Shown here one piece after another: positions 35,435-43,796 of a stretch of 64,000 nt of DNA; position 1 is the first letter of the stretch; the number at the start of each line of letters is the position of its first letter. Below the pieces are notes generated by a model. That model searched no databases. It was not told the DNA's origin and worked only from the letters and a program-made list of their open reading frames with translations. The DNA is taken from positions 1 to 64,000 of the forward strand of contig NZ_JAKJHS010000005.1 in the NCBI RefSeq assembly GCF_021648825.1. The letters run 5' to 3'. This DNA comes from Rhizobium halophilum (GTDB taxonomy: Bacteria > Pseudomonadota > Alphaproteobacteria > Rhizobiales > Rhizobiaceae). Both the position numbers and the translations under genes were made by a program.

Positions 35435-36394
35435 ATGACATCCGTGCTCTGTGTCGCCCTCAACCCCTCGATCGACCTCTCCAATGAGACGGATCAAGTG
35501 GCCCCGACACAGAAGGTTCGAACCCGCAACCAGCGCCAAAACATTGGCGGGGGCGGCGTTAACGTGGCTCGCGTACTGGCGGAACTGGGGGAGAAACCGG
35601 ATCTTCTCGTAATGGCGGGCGGGGCGACCGGCGTGGTGTTCCTCGATGCGGTCCGCCAGATGCCTGTCAACCTGCACTGCATCCCGATCCAAGGCGCCAT
35701 CCGTATTGCCTTCATGGTCAAGGAGATGAAGACGGGACGGGAGTATCGGTTCGTCCCCGAGGGGCCTGAAGTGAGTGCTGAAGAATACGGAGAGGTGCTG
35801 CGCTTTCTGGAGCATACGGCGGCGGATTATGTGATTCTGAGTGGAAGCCTCCCCCGAGGCGTACCCATGAACGCCTACGCTGAGATGGCGCGACTTTTCG
35901 GCCAGGGGAAAACGCGCTTCATTCTCGACGCTTCGGGAGAGGCTTTGAAAGAGGCTTTGGACATTGGCGGGCTCTTCATGATCAAGCCAAGCCTCGATGA
36001 ACTGGAAGGGATCGTGGGTTACCCGTTGGACGAAGCAGGCGCGATTGCCGCCAGCCAGGATCTTATCGGCCGAGGTGCGGTTGAGCATGTCTGCGTTTCC
36101 ATGGCCCGGAAAGGAGCCCTCCTGGTGAGTGCCGCGACAGTGACCAAAGCGCCTTCATTCAACGTGCCGGTCGGTTCGACCGTCGGTGCCGGCGACAGCT
36201 TCGTCGGCGCAATGGTGTGGGGGTTGATCCGGAACTACCCGATCGAGGATGCCTTCCGACTTGGTGTCGCGGCCGGCGCAGCGACCGTGATAAGCCAAGG
36301 AACCGATCTCTGTAAACGTGACGATGTTTTCGAACTCTACGAGCGCGGGGAAACTGCCTTCGTGGGGACCTCACGCGCTTCGGAGCAGCTATGA
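35435..36394 (+). CDS. pfkB: PfkB-family phosphofructokinase / tagatose-6-phosphate kinase
   Basis: This 319-residue ribokinase-fold sugar kinase shows the first PfkB signature, IGGGGVNVARVLAELG, and the second, VGAGDSFVGAMVWG, with catalytic Asp254. It most resembles the minor phosphofructokinase PfkB and the LacC/FruK group, which phosphorylate fructose-6-phosphate, tagatose-6-phosphate or fructose-1-phosphate. In several bacteria such a gene sits with universal stress proteins in hypoxia regulons, as here. ATG 35435 gives the family start TSVLCVALNPSID. The next gene starts 130 bp downstream behind a FixK-box. Confidence 0.87.
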   Translation: MTSVLCVALNPSIDLSNETDQVAPTQKVRTRNQRQNIGGGGVNVARVLAELGEKPDLLVMAGGATGVVFLDAVRQMPVNLHCIPIQGAIRIAFMVKEMKTGREYRFVPEGPEVSAEEYGEVLRFLEHTAADYVILSGSLPRGVPMNAYAEMARLFGQGKTRFILDASGEALKEALDIGGLFMIKPSLDELEGIVGYPLDEAGAIAASQDLIGRGAVEHVCVSMARKGALLVSAATVTKAPSFNVPVGSTVGAGDSFVGAMVWGLIRNYPIEDAFRLGVAAGAATVISQGTDLCKRDDVFELYERGETAFVGTSRASEQL

Positions 36395-36457
36395 TCGGCA
36401 GATCATTTCCACGAGCTGCATCCTAGGATCTGAAAGCCTTACCCTCGCAGTGAAGAT

Positions 36458-36471
36458 TTGACCAATATCAT
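36458..36471 (+). promoter_or_regulatory. FNR/FixK-box upstream of the universal stress gene
   Basis: TTGA-CCAATA-TCAT matches TTGA-N6-TCAA at seven of eight positions. Its centre is about 60 bases before ATG 36525, which fits class-II activation with a transcript start near 36506. FixK is encoded 2.2 kb away. Confidence 0.6.
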
Positions 36472-36524
36472 GGCAGGTGGCGCCCCAGCAGCTAGTCTCT
36501 TCCGCAAGACAGAGGAGCAAAGGC

Positions 36525-37353
36525 ATGGCGTTCAAGACCATCATGGCGATCATTGGCAACAATGATGTTCAAAAGGACATAAGTCAGGCGATCAAAGCAG
36601 CTTGCGAGATCAACGCCCACTTGACGGTTGTTGTTGCCGGGGTGGCCGGGGGACCTACGGTCGGCGATTATCCGGTCGGCCTGGGTTGGCTGGAGCAGCG
36701 CGACGAGGACCTAAAGGTGCTCACGACGGTGCGTGAGCAGGTAACGGAGCGCTGTAGATCGGAAGATCTCTCCTTCGATGTTCAGGTCGCATTCGCGGAG
36801 CGATCCTTCCTGGAGCAGGCAATCCTTCAGAGGGCGCTCTACTGCGACCTCGCCATCATCGGTCAAGGTGTCGTGAAGGCGAGGGATCTCCTTCGTACTT
36901 TGGTGGATGCCATCGTGTTTCATGCGCATCGTCCACTGATCCTGGTGCCGGAGGACGTTGAATTCTCGCTGAAGCCCAAGAGCATACTCCTCGCGTGGAA
37001 CTCCAAGGTCGAGGCAGGGCGTGCCGCCCGAGAAGCTCTCGATCTTCTCGCGCATGCAGAGCAGGTTCACGTGACAGTAGTCGATCCCGATGCGCTTTAC
37101 GGACGCAATGGCGAGCAACCAGGTGCCGATGTTGCCACCTATCTTGCCCGGCATGGAGCCAATGTGGTTGTGGATCAACTCGCGAGCGCGGGCCGAAGCG
37201 TGGAGGACGTCCTGCAGCAGCATGCTCTCGAGACTGCAGCGGACCTTCTCGTGATGGGAGCTTACGGGCATTCGCGAATGCGCCAGCGCATCTTTGGCGG
37301 CGTCACCGCCTCAATTGCAAGAAACCAAGGTGCCGGTTCTTCTGGCTCGGTAG
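36525..37353 (+). pseudogene. Universal stress protein (two UspA domains), frameshifted near its end
   Basis: About 263 residues are read in one frame. The first Usp domain covers residues 1-145. The second carries the ATP-loop type GAYGHSRMRQRIFGGVT. Directly after GVTAS the expected family ending, LQETKVPVLLAR then stop, is present but in the next frame, ending at 37353. One extra A at 37313-37314 explains this. Corrected, the protein is 275 residues, the normal tandem-Usp length. As written, the frame runs on into the following gene to 37832, giving an artificial 436-residue fusion. GAGGAG precedes ATG 36525. A FixK-box upstream suggests low-oxygen induction. Confidence 0.85.
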
Positions 37354-37385
37354 GAGGGGCAGCAAGTGCTGCCGATGATGAGAAA

Positions 37386-37832
37386 ATGTTCTTGAGCTTT
37401 GAGATAGAGAAACTGAGCCAGCAAGACGTTGCGCGTTCTTTTGCAGTCATACAGCCTGTTCTTCCGACGCTCGACCTGGAGACCTGGAAAGGCTTCATGA
37501 ACGCGGGAGAGCAGCGGAGACATTGGGCGGCGGCGAAAGATCATAGAGGTTACATCCATGCCATCGCCAAGATGGTTCCAGTCAAGCACCCGCTTCTCGG
37601 CGACCTGCTGGAGGTGCCTTTCTTCAGGACCGTAGGCTTGCTGGAGGAAGATGACATTGGCAGCCGGTTGATAGAGCTAGCGAGGCGGGTCGCGCAGAAA
37701 GAAAGATGCGACGCCATACGCTTCTGGACGAACCATCAGTCCCTGCTGCATCTGATCGATGTTCCGCCAGAGCCATCCGATGGCAGCGGCTGCACGATCG
37801 TTCAAACCCATGGCAGCCGAACGCTCCACTAA
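37386..37832 (+). CDS. Putative GNAT-like acetyltransferase-fold protein
   Basis: This is a 148-residue protein if the first ATG after the universal stress gene is used. AGGAGG lies about 30 bases upstream, which is far. The pattern RGYIHAIAKM, then LEVPFFRTVG, then SRLIELARRVAQKERCDAIRFW resembles the central strands and helix of the GNAT fold, but no clear acetyl-CoA loop is seen. It follows uspA closely and its stop overlaps the 3' end of the convergent fxkR by four bases. The function is unknown; low-oxygen co-expression with uspA is inferred. Confidence 0.5.
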   Translation: MFLSFEIEKLSQQDVARSFAVIQPVLPTLDLETWKGFMNAGEQRRHWAAAKDHRGYIHAIAKMVPVKHPLLGDLLEVPFFRTVGLLEEDDIGSRLIELARRVAQKERCDAIRFWTNHQSLLHLIDVPPEPSDGSGCTIVQTHGSRTLH

Positions 37833-38572
37833 TCCTTTTTTCGCTCCACCGTGCCAGTGAAGACGTAACCGATGCCGCGAACCGATTTCACCAATTGCGG
37901 ATGCTTGGGATCAGTTTCGATCTTGCGTCGCAGACGGACGATCTGCGCGTCCACGGCCCGGTCGAAGGCTTCCAGTTGTCTGCCGCGCGTCATGTCCATC
38001 AACTGATCCCGGGTCAAGACACGCCCCGCATGGGTGACCAGGACGGTGAGCATGTCAAATTCGCCGGTCGTCAGCTCCACATGTTCGTCGCTGGATCTTC
38101 GCAGCTCGCGGCGGTTGAGGTCGAGCGACCACCCTTCGAACACAAGGACCTGACCTGTCGGTCCATTCCTGGCGGCGCTGGGCGCAGCGCCTCGCCTTCG
38201 CAGAATGGATTTTAGACGCGCATGCACCTCCCGAAGGTGAAAAGGCTTCGCGAGGTAGTCGTCGGCGCCGACTTCCAACCCGACGATCCGGTCCACGACG
38301 TCATCGCGCCCAGTTAACATAATGGTCGGCACGTCGGAATGAGTGCGGATCTCGCGCGCCAGTTCGAGCCCGTCTTGTCCGCCCGGAAGTGACAGATCGA
38401 GCAGGATGGCATCGAAATTCCGCTGTTTCATGCTGCTCCGCATCTCTCGCCCATCGGCGGCGCAAGTGACCGAATAGCCTTCGTCCTCGAAATAGCGAGC
38501 TAGCATGTTTCGGATACGCACATCGTCATCGACAACGAGAAGGGCAGGATGAGGGCTGGTTTCAGTTATCAT
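37829..38572 (-). CDS. fxkR: OmpR-family response regulator, FxkR-like
   Basis: This is a 247-residue regulator with an N-terminal receiver (acidic pocket VVDDD, phosphoacceptor Asp59 in ILLDLSLPGG, Lys in LAKPF) and a C-terminal OmpR winged helix (VELTTGEFDMLTVL, VDAQIVRLRRKIE, VRGIGYVF). In Rhizobium etli an OmpR-type regulator named FxkR links the hybrid kinase hFixL to fixK through a K-box. Here the gene is divergent from fixK, with a perfect K-box between them and hfixL just downstream of fixK. This makes FxkR the best identity. The name rests on context. Confidence 0.82.
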   Translation of the reverse strand: MITETSPHPALLVVDDDVRIRNMLARYFEDEGYSVTCAADGREMRSSMKQRNFDAILLDLSLPGGQDGLELAREIRTHSDVPTIMLTGRDDVVDRIVGLEVGADDYLAKPFHLREVHARLKSILRRRGAAPSAARNGPTGQVLVFEGWSLDLNRRELRRSSDEHVELTTGEFDMLTVLVTHAGRVLTRDQLMDMTRGRQLEAFDRAVDAQIVRLRRKIETDPKHPQLVKSVRGIGYVFTGTVERKKD

Positions 38573-38591
38573 GATCGGCGGGAACTGGACC

Positions 38592-38607
38592 GTTACATAG
38601 CGTTACA
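38592..38607. promoter_or_regulatory. K-box (GTTACA-N4-GTTACA) between fxkR and fixK
   Basis: Two exact GTTACA repeats start at 38592 and 38602, a 10-bp period suited to an OmpR-type dimer binding one face of DNA. This is the published K-box form recognised by FxkR at fixK promoters in Rhizobium etli. It is 85 bases before the fixK start and 20 bases before the fxkR start, so both genes may respond. Confidence 0.8.
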
Positions 38608-38691
38608 CAATCGCACCAAATGTCACAGCTCCAGCATTCGCCTGTTACGGAGGTAGAGTCAACTGCAACCATTGAAGAACGGGGATGAACA

Positions 38692-39447
38692 ATGTTTGCA
38701 CAGGCCGCCACCACCAAGTCCGCTTTCGCGAGGCAAGCGCCAGTAAGTTCGCAGCGAAGGGACTGCCTTCACACGCTCTTTGCAAAGCAGCCGGTGGAGC
38801 ACTTGTCTGCCGCACAAATTCTGTTCTTCCAGGGCGACGCTGCAGCATCCATCTTCGAAATCGTCCAAGGCACGCTGCGGATCATGCGCATTTTGCCCGA
38901 TGGCCGGCGCGTCATAACCGGCTTTCTTCATGCTGGTGACATTCTCGGCATCTCGTTCAAGAGCCAGTATATCTATAGCGCCGAAGCGATCAACGACGTG
39001 GTGATCCGGCGTCTGTCTCGCAAGGCTTTCGAGAAGGAGGTCGCAAGCTCCGATGAACTTCGACCGGCGGTCTTTAAGCGGATGTCTGACGAGATGGCCG
39101 CAGCCCAGGACCAGATGGTCCTCCTTTCGACGAAGAATGCCGAAGAACGTCTATGCAGCTTTCTTCTCGTGGAGCTGCAAAGGGCTCTGCGGATGGGCGC
39201 GCGTGAGGCCGTCGTCCCCCTTCCGATGACCCGTCTTGATATCGCCGACTATCTCGGCCTTACGATCGAAACCGTTTCGCGGACCATGACAAAGCTGGCG
39301 AACAAGGGGGTCCTGGCCGCATCCGGTCGTCATGCCGTGAAAATTCTACGCCGTACCCTGCTTGCGCAACTCGCAGGAGATGGCGATGAATGGGATGAGG
39401 ATCGGCGTTCGGCATACGGCTCGGCCGAAGAGCGTCGCGCCCACTAA
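38692..39447 (+). CDS. fixK: Crp/Fnr-family transcription activator FixK
   Basis: This 251-residue protein has a cyclic-nucleotide-like beta barrel (about residues 35-130), a long dimer helix and a helix-turn-helix near LDIADYLGLTIETVSRTMTKL. The Glu-x2-Ser-Arg contact residues in ETVSR are those that read TTGA half-sites. Only one N-terminal cysteine is present, not the FNR iron-sulfur Cys cluster. It is therefore a FixK-type protein that does not sense oxygen itself. It probably activates microaerobic genes, including the nearby uspA. Confidence 0.88.
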   Translation: MFAQAATTKSAFARQAPVSSQRRDCLHTLFAKQPVEHLSAAQILFFQGDAAASIFEIVQGTLRIMRILPDGRRVITGFLHAGDILGISFKSQYIYSAEAINDVVIRRLSRKAFEKEVASSDELRPAVFKRMSDEMAAAQDQMVLLSTKNAEERLCSFLLVELQRALRMGAREAVVPLPMTRLDIADYLGLTIETVSRTMTKLANKGVLAASGRHAVKILRRTLLAQLAGDGDEWDEDRRSAYGSAEERRAH

Positions 39448-39462
39448 AAGAAATGGAAGTTG

Positions 39463-41391
39463 ATGATGGATGAAGCGGCGGCATTTCCCCAGGCAGGAAC
39501 CGGTGATCTGGATGCGGCGCTCAGACTTCTCGATCATGCCAATCTCATCGTCCATGGCGAAGATGGAGTAATCCTCCGGTGGACGGAAGGTTGCGAAACC
39601 CTCTACGGCTGGCGGCGGGAGGAGGCGCTCGGAAAGATTGTTCACGACTTGCTGCAGACGCATTTTCCCGAGTCACTGGCCGACATCAGTCACCAGATGC
39701 GTACCGCGGGGAGTTGGGAGGGGGAAGTTGTCCACCGCCACAAAGGAGGCCGTTCAATCTATGTCGCCAGCCGATGGGTTGCGGCCGGTACGCGCACCAA
39801 TAATTCCGAGAAGATGATCGTCCAAATGAATAGCGACGTGGCCGACATGAAGGTGGCGGAGAACAACTTGGCGGAAAGAGAGGCGCACCTGCGCTCCATT
39901 CTCGACACGGTACCCGACGCGATGGTCGTCATCGATGAGGGGGGGCTCATAAGCTCCTTCAGCACTGCCGCCGAAAGACTGTTCGGATATCTGACAGAAG
40001 AGGTGCAGGGCAGGAACGTCAAGATGCTGATGCCCTCGCCCGACCGCGAAGAAACATGACGGTTATCTCGACCGCTATGTCGCAACCGGTGAGCGGCGCA
40101 TCATCGGTTATGGCCGCGTCGTCACGGGCCAGCGGAAGGATGGTACGGTCTTTCCAATGGAGCTCGCTGTCGGCGAGACTCGGGTCAACGGAAAACGGAT
40201 ATTCACCGGCTTCGTGCGAGACCTTACCAGCCGCCATAAGATCGAAGAGGAGTTGCGGCAGTCTCAGAAGATGGAGGCGATCGGCCAACTGACGGGGGCC
40301 TGGCGCATGACTTCAACAACCTGCTCACGGTGATCAGCGGCAATCTCGAAATGGTCGAAAACAAGATCACGGACGAGCGGCTACTCACCATGCTGCGCGA
40401 AGCGCAAAGTGCTGCCGAAGACGGCGCCAAACTGACCGGGCAATTGCTCGCCTTCGGGCGCAAGCAGCCGCTCAACCCGAAGATCGTCGACATCGGCCAA
40501 TTGGTCTCGGGTTTCTCGGACCTTTTGCGCCGGACGGTGGGTGAGACAATCGAGCTGCGTACGGTGAAAACCGGTGCCGCGAATGAGGCGCTGGTGGACG
40601 GCTCCCAGCTTCAGAACGCGATCCTCAACCTGACCCTGAATGCGAGAGATGCAATGCCGCGCGGCGGTCGTCTTTCTATCGAGATCTCGCGGGTAAAGCT
40701 CGACGTCGACTACGCGCAGATGTACCCGCACGTGCGCACCGGCGATTATGTCCTGCTCAGCGTGACCGATAATGGCACCGGAATGTCCAACGAGGTGAAG
40801 CAGCGGGCAATTGAACCCTTCTTTACGACCAAGGGCGTCGGGTCCGGGACGGGTCTGGGATTGAGCATGGTTTACGGTTTTGCCAAGCAGTCTGGCGGCC
40901 ATCTCCAGATCTATAGCGAGGAAGGCCAGGGAACGAGCGTGCGCATCTTCCTACCGGCCATCCAGTTTGCGAGCGACGCTGCTTCGACATCCGAGGCGCC
41001 TCTCGCGTCAAACAAGACGCTTCCGGGCGGATCTGAAACGATCCTGGCGGTGGAAGACGACGCACGCGTGCGCCGTGTAGCGGTGTCCCGCCTGACCGAC
41101 CTGGGCTACGCTGTGATCGAGGCGGAGAATGGAGCCGAGGCACTTGCCAAGCTCCGAGAAAACACGACCATTCACCTGCTTTTCACAGATATCATCATGC
41201 CCGGCGGCATGACGGGAGATGAGCTCGCAGAGATTGTCCGCGCTGAGCGCCCGGAAATAAAGGTTCTCTTCACCTCCGGTTACGCCGAGCCGGAGATTGC
41301 CGGCCGCGAACTCGCTGCCCGTGGGAGCTGGTTGAAGAAGCCCTATACAGCCAAGGAACTGGCCGCTCGCGTACGTGAGTTGCTGGATTGA
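39463..41391 (+). pseudogene. fixL: Hybrid oxygen-sensing histidine kinase hFixL, two frameshifts as read
   Basis: The order is PAS, haem-PAS, HisKA/HATPase, receiver: the hybrid FixL layout. Frame one stops at 40059 after MPSPDREE because of one extra A in GAAA (40051-40054). The next frame then begins HDGYLDRY, where His is the predicted haem ligand, followed by the FixL-typical Arg at +6 and Arg at +20 ([15 protein letters not shown]). At 40294-40298 a run of five G lacks one G, which restores [11 protein letters not shown], the phosphoacceptor His box. The receiver is at the end (AVEDDARVRR, FTDIIMPGG, KKPY). It follows fixK by 15 bp. Corrected, it encodes about 642 residues. Confidence 0.85.
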
Positions 41392-41434
41392 GTACTAGGG
41401 CACCTGACGCGCTGTCCCAAAAGCGGGCACAATC

Positions 41435-42214
41435 TCACAACGGTGGCTTGGCGCGGAGATCGCCGGCGGGTGGAATGCGAAGACAACCGATAGAGTAAGG
41501 TAGCGTGCGGATTGTCTCTGCCCGTAGCAGGGCTTTTCCGCAGTCTTCCGAGAGGCCTTCACTGCGAAGGACAGTCAGGTTGTATCGTCTTGGATCTCCG
41601 CTTTCGGGCTGAAAAGAAACACTCAGTCCCTCCAGATCCGAGGAAAAGGCTTTCAACGCGATGACGTGAGACTCCAAGTAAGCACGTGATTCCTCCGACA
41701 GCATAAGCGGAAGCTGCGCCAAAAGTTCAGCTGCAAGTCGTGGCAGCGACTTGCCGGAATCTGGCTGCAGGAGATTGATCTTTGCTCTGAAGCGGACGAT
41801 GTCCCCGACGCCCTGGCCGTTGAGCTGTATAAAAAGCTCGCCAGGGCTTTGTTCTTCACCAGAAGTCAACGAAGCAGTGCACTCCCAGCTTGATCGTGCT
41901 GTCTCGCGGAACTCGGGTTGCGCATTTGGACGTGTGGTTAGACCATTGCACCATTCTCTGCCCGAAAAGGAGGCGTCAGGATCGTTGAGCACCGAGGCGT
42001 CCATTGTTCTGGCGATAAGGCCGGTAGAAGAGCGCTGCTGGGCGAGACGAGACGTTCTCTGCGCCATTCGCGGCTCACCATAAGCTCGCAGAGTTGAGGT
42101 GCTATGGGGTTCCGCAGTCAAGGACGCGGTAATGCCGCTAGATGCAGTGCCTGAAGTAAAGACGGCCACGAGGGTCGCGAGTCGGAGAATCAGCCAACGG
42201 CTTAACGAGAACAT
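41435..42214 (-). CDS. Hypothetical secreted or membrane-anchored protein
   Basis: This 259-residue protein was not matched to a function. The start MFSLSRWLILRLATLVAVF gives an N-terminal hydrophobic helix, a signal peptide or anchor, followed by a Ser/Thr-rich linker. The rest is soluble and would lie in the periplasm. It contains two cysteines in the middle (EWCNG, WECTAS) and two near the end (SEDCGK, GCLRIPP), possibly disulfide-bonded. GGAAGAACGCCGG precedes ATG 42214. It is divergent from the capsule export gene across about 225 bases with no clear regulatory motif. It may be a rhizobial family of unknown function. Confidence 0.65.
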   Translation of the reverse strand: MFSLSRWLILRLATLVAVFTSGTASSGITASLTAEPHSTSTLRAYGEPRMAQRTSRLAQQRSSTGLIARTMDASVLNDPDASFSGREWCNGLTTRPNAQPEFRETARSSWECTASLTSGEEQSPGELFIQLNGQGVGDIVRFRAKINLLQPDSGKSLPRLAAELLAQLPLMLSEESRAYLESHVIALKAFSSDLEGLSVSFQPESGDPRRYNLTVLRSEGLSEDCGKALLRAETIRTLPYSIGCLRIPPAGDLRAKPPL

Positions 42215-42440
42215 CCGGCGTTCTTCCCTACTCACGCTTCTCGCGGCATCCAGATGTTTCTCAATGCAGCGCGTCGTTTACAGGCGCTTAAGGGAAGATC
42301 TGGCATCCTCATCAAGTTTTCAAGCCCATGATCCAGGGGCGTTCCCACGAACCCTGACACGATACAGGTTGGATTTTTACCCGGCGGTGCCGATCGGCAC
42401 TTGTTGTCGGCTGCTTCATGTGCTTCAGGTGTGCGCGTAA

Positions 42441-43658
42441 ATGAATGAGATGAGGTTTTTCAGCTTGCGGTGGCAACTTCCTAAGACGATTCTAGTTTCC
42501 GTCTCGTTAGTTGGTTGCCAAGCGGTCCCAGGCGAAGGCCCTCTTACCAGCGAAATCATGGCCGACGCCGGTCGCTCCGGATTGGAGCTCGGCCGAATTG
42601 ATGCTGCAACCTTCGACATCGTCAATGTCGGTGCGCGGTCTGCCCGTCTTGTGTCGGAATATGTTTCCACCGCTTTCCAGCGTCGGTTCGGCATTGGTGG
42701 AGGGGTTGGGGCAGTCACGATAGGCGTGGGGGACCAACTCAAGATCACCATCTTCGAGGCCGGTGCCGACGGGTTGTTCTCCACGAGCGAATCAAAACAG
42801 ACGGTGTTGGATGTGGTCGTCCAGCCCAATGGTACGGCTGTCATACCTTACGTCGGATCCGTGCGCTTCGCAGGAAGAACACTTGAGCAGGCACGCCAAG
42901 CCATCCTGGACAGCCTCGTCAACAAGGCAGTCGAGCCTGACGTGATTGTTTCAAGTGTTGATACGGCCTCCCGCAAGGTTACCGTCTCTGGCGCGGTCGG
43001 CTCTTCAGCCCAAGTTCCCCTTGGCTTGGTACCTGAGAAGATCACGGATGTTATTGCGAAAGCGGGCGGTCCCACAGGCCCCGCCTACGAGACCTCAATC
43101 ACCCTTGTTCGGGGAAGAAAGACCGGGAGCGCGCTCCTCAAGACGATCATCGAGCATCCCTCAGAGAACATCTTCGTTCAGCCTGGCGACCAGGTCTTCG
43201 TAAGCAGTGAGCCGCGAACCTTTACGCTTTTGGGCTCGGTGAAGTCGAGCGGACGCGTGGAATTCGGTGCGGACGACCTCAATCTCCTCGAAGCTGTCGC
43301 AATGGGCGGCGGTGGCAATGACGTCGCCATCGATGCAAAGGGATATTTCCTGTTCCGCTACGAGGAACCGGAAATCGTTATGAACCTTTTAGGTGCAGAG
43401 CGCTTCAACGCACTGGTAGCCAAGGGAATGGCGCCGGATCGGATGGGGAAATATCCGATCGTCTATCGGTTTGACATGTCGCGGCCGGACAGTCTTCTCG
43501 TGGGGCAGACTTTCCCTGTTAAGAGTAGGGACGTGATATATGCGTCGCGTCACCTGTCGGTCGACCTGAGGAAGTTCCTTCAGCTTATAGGAGCTCCCAT
43601 CGGAATTGCATCCCAGGGTATAGGCATAGCGGATGATATTTCAGGGCTTTCAAACTAA
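42441..43658 (+). CDS. rkpU: Outer-membrane polysaccharide export lipoprotein (RkpU/Wza-type)
   Basis: This 405-residue protein has a lipoprotein signal ending in the lipobox LVGC (Cys near residue 26). The polysaccharide-export domain follows, with VTIGVGDQLKITIFEAG, DVVVQPNGTAVIPYVG and VFVQPGDQVFVSSEPR-like segments, then SLBB-type repeats. It should form the outer-membrane pore for capsule chains. In sinorhizobia the rkpU gene lies directly upstream of rkpA, as here (138-bp gap). GAGATGAGG-like purine runs lie near the start, and the ribosome site is weak. Confidence 0.87.
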   Translation: MNEMRFFSLRWQLPKTILVSVSLVGCQAVPGEGPLTSEIMADAGRSGLELGRIDAATFDIVNVGARSARLVSEYVSTAFQRRFGIGGGVGAVTIGVGDQLKITIFEAGADGLFSTSESKQTVLDVVVQPNGTAVIPYVGSVRFAGRTLEQARQAILDSLVNKAVEPDVIVSSVDTASRKVTVSGAVGSSAQVPLGLVPEKITDVIAKAGGPTGPAYETSITLVRGRKTGSALLKTIIEHPSENIFVQPGDQVFVSSEPRTFTLLGSVKSSGRVEFGADDLNLLEAVAMGGGGNDVAIDAKGYFLFRYEEPEIVMNLLGAERFNALVAKGMAPDRMGKYPIVYRFDMSRPDSLLVGQTFPVKSRDVIYASRHLSVDLRKFLQLIGAPIGIASQGIGIADDISGLSN

Positions 43659-43796
43659 CGCGTTTGCCGGTAGGTGGGCGTAAGAGTATGAACCTGCCGG
43701 GCGCAGACAAGCTGAAGTTTTGTCGTACCGTCTCGGAAGATGTAGATTTGGCGGCATGGTGCTTTCTGCCCCGAATAGAAGAAGCGGTATTCAGCT

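Noticed and set aside
36477..37832. A genuine fusion of universal stress and GNAT-like domains
   Set aside because: The normal Usp C-terminus and stop codon exist in the adjacent frame at the expected place, so a single-base indel is a simpler explanation.
38692..39447. Reading the Crp-type protein as an oxygen-sensing FNR/FnrN
   Set aside because: The N-terminal cysteine cluster for an iron-sulfur centre is missing; the context is that of FixK.
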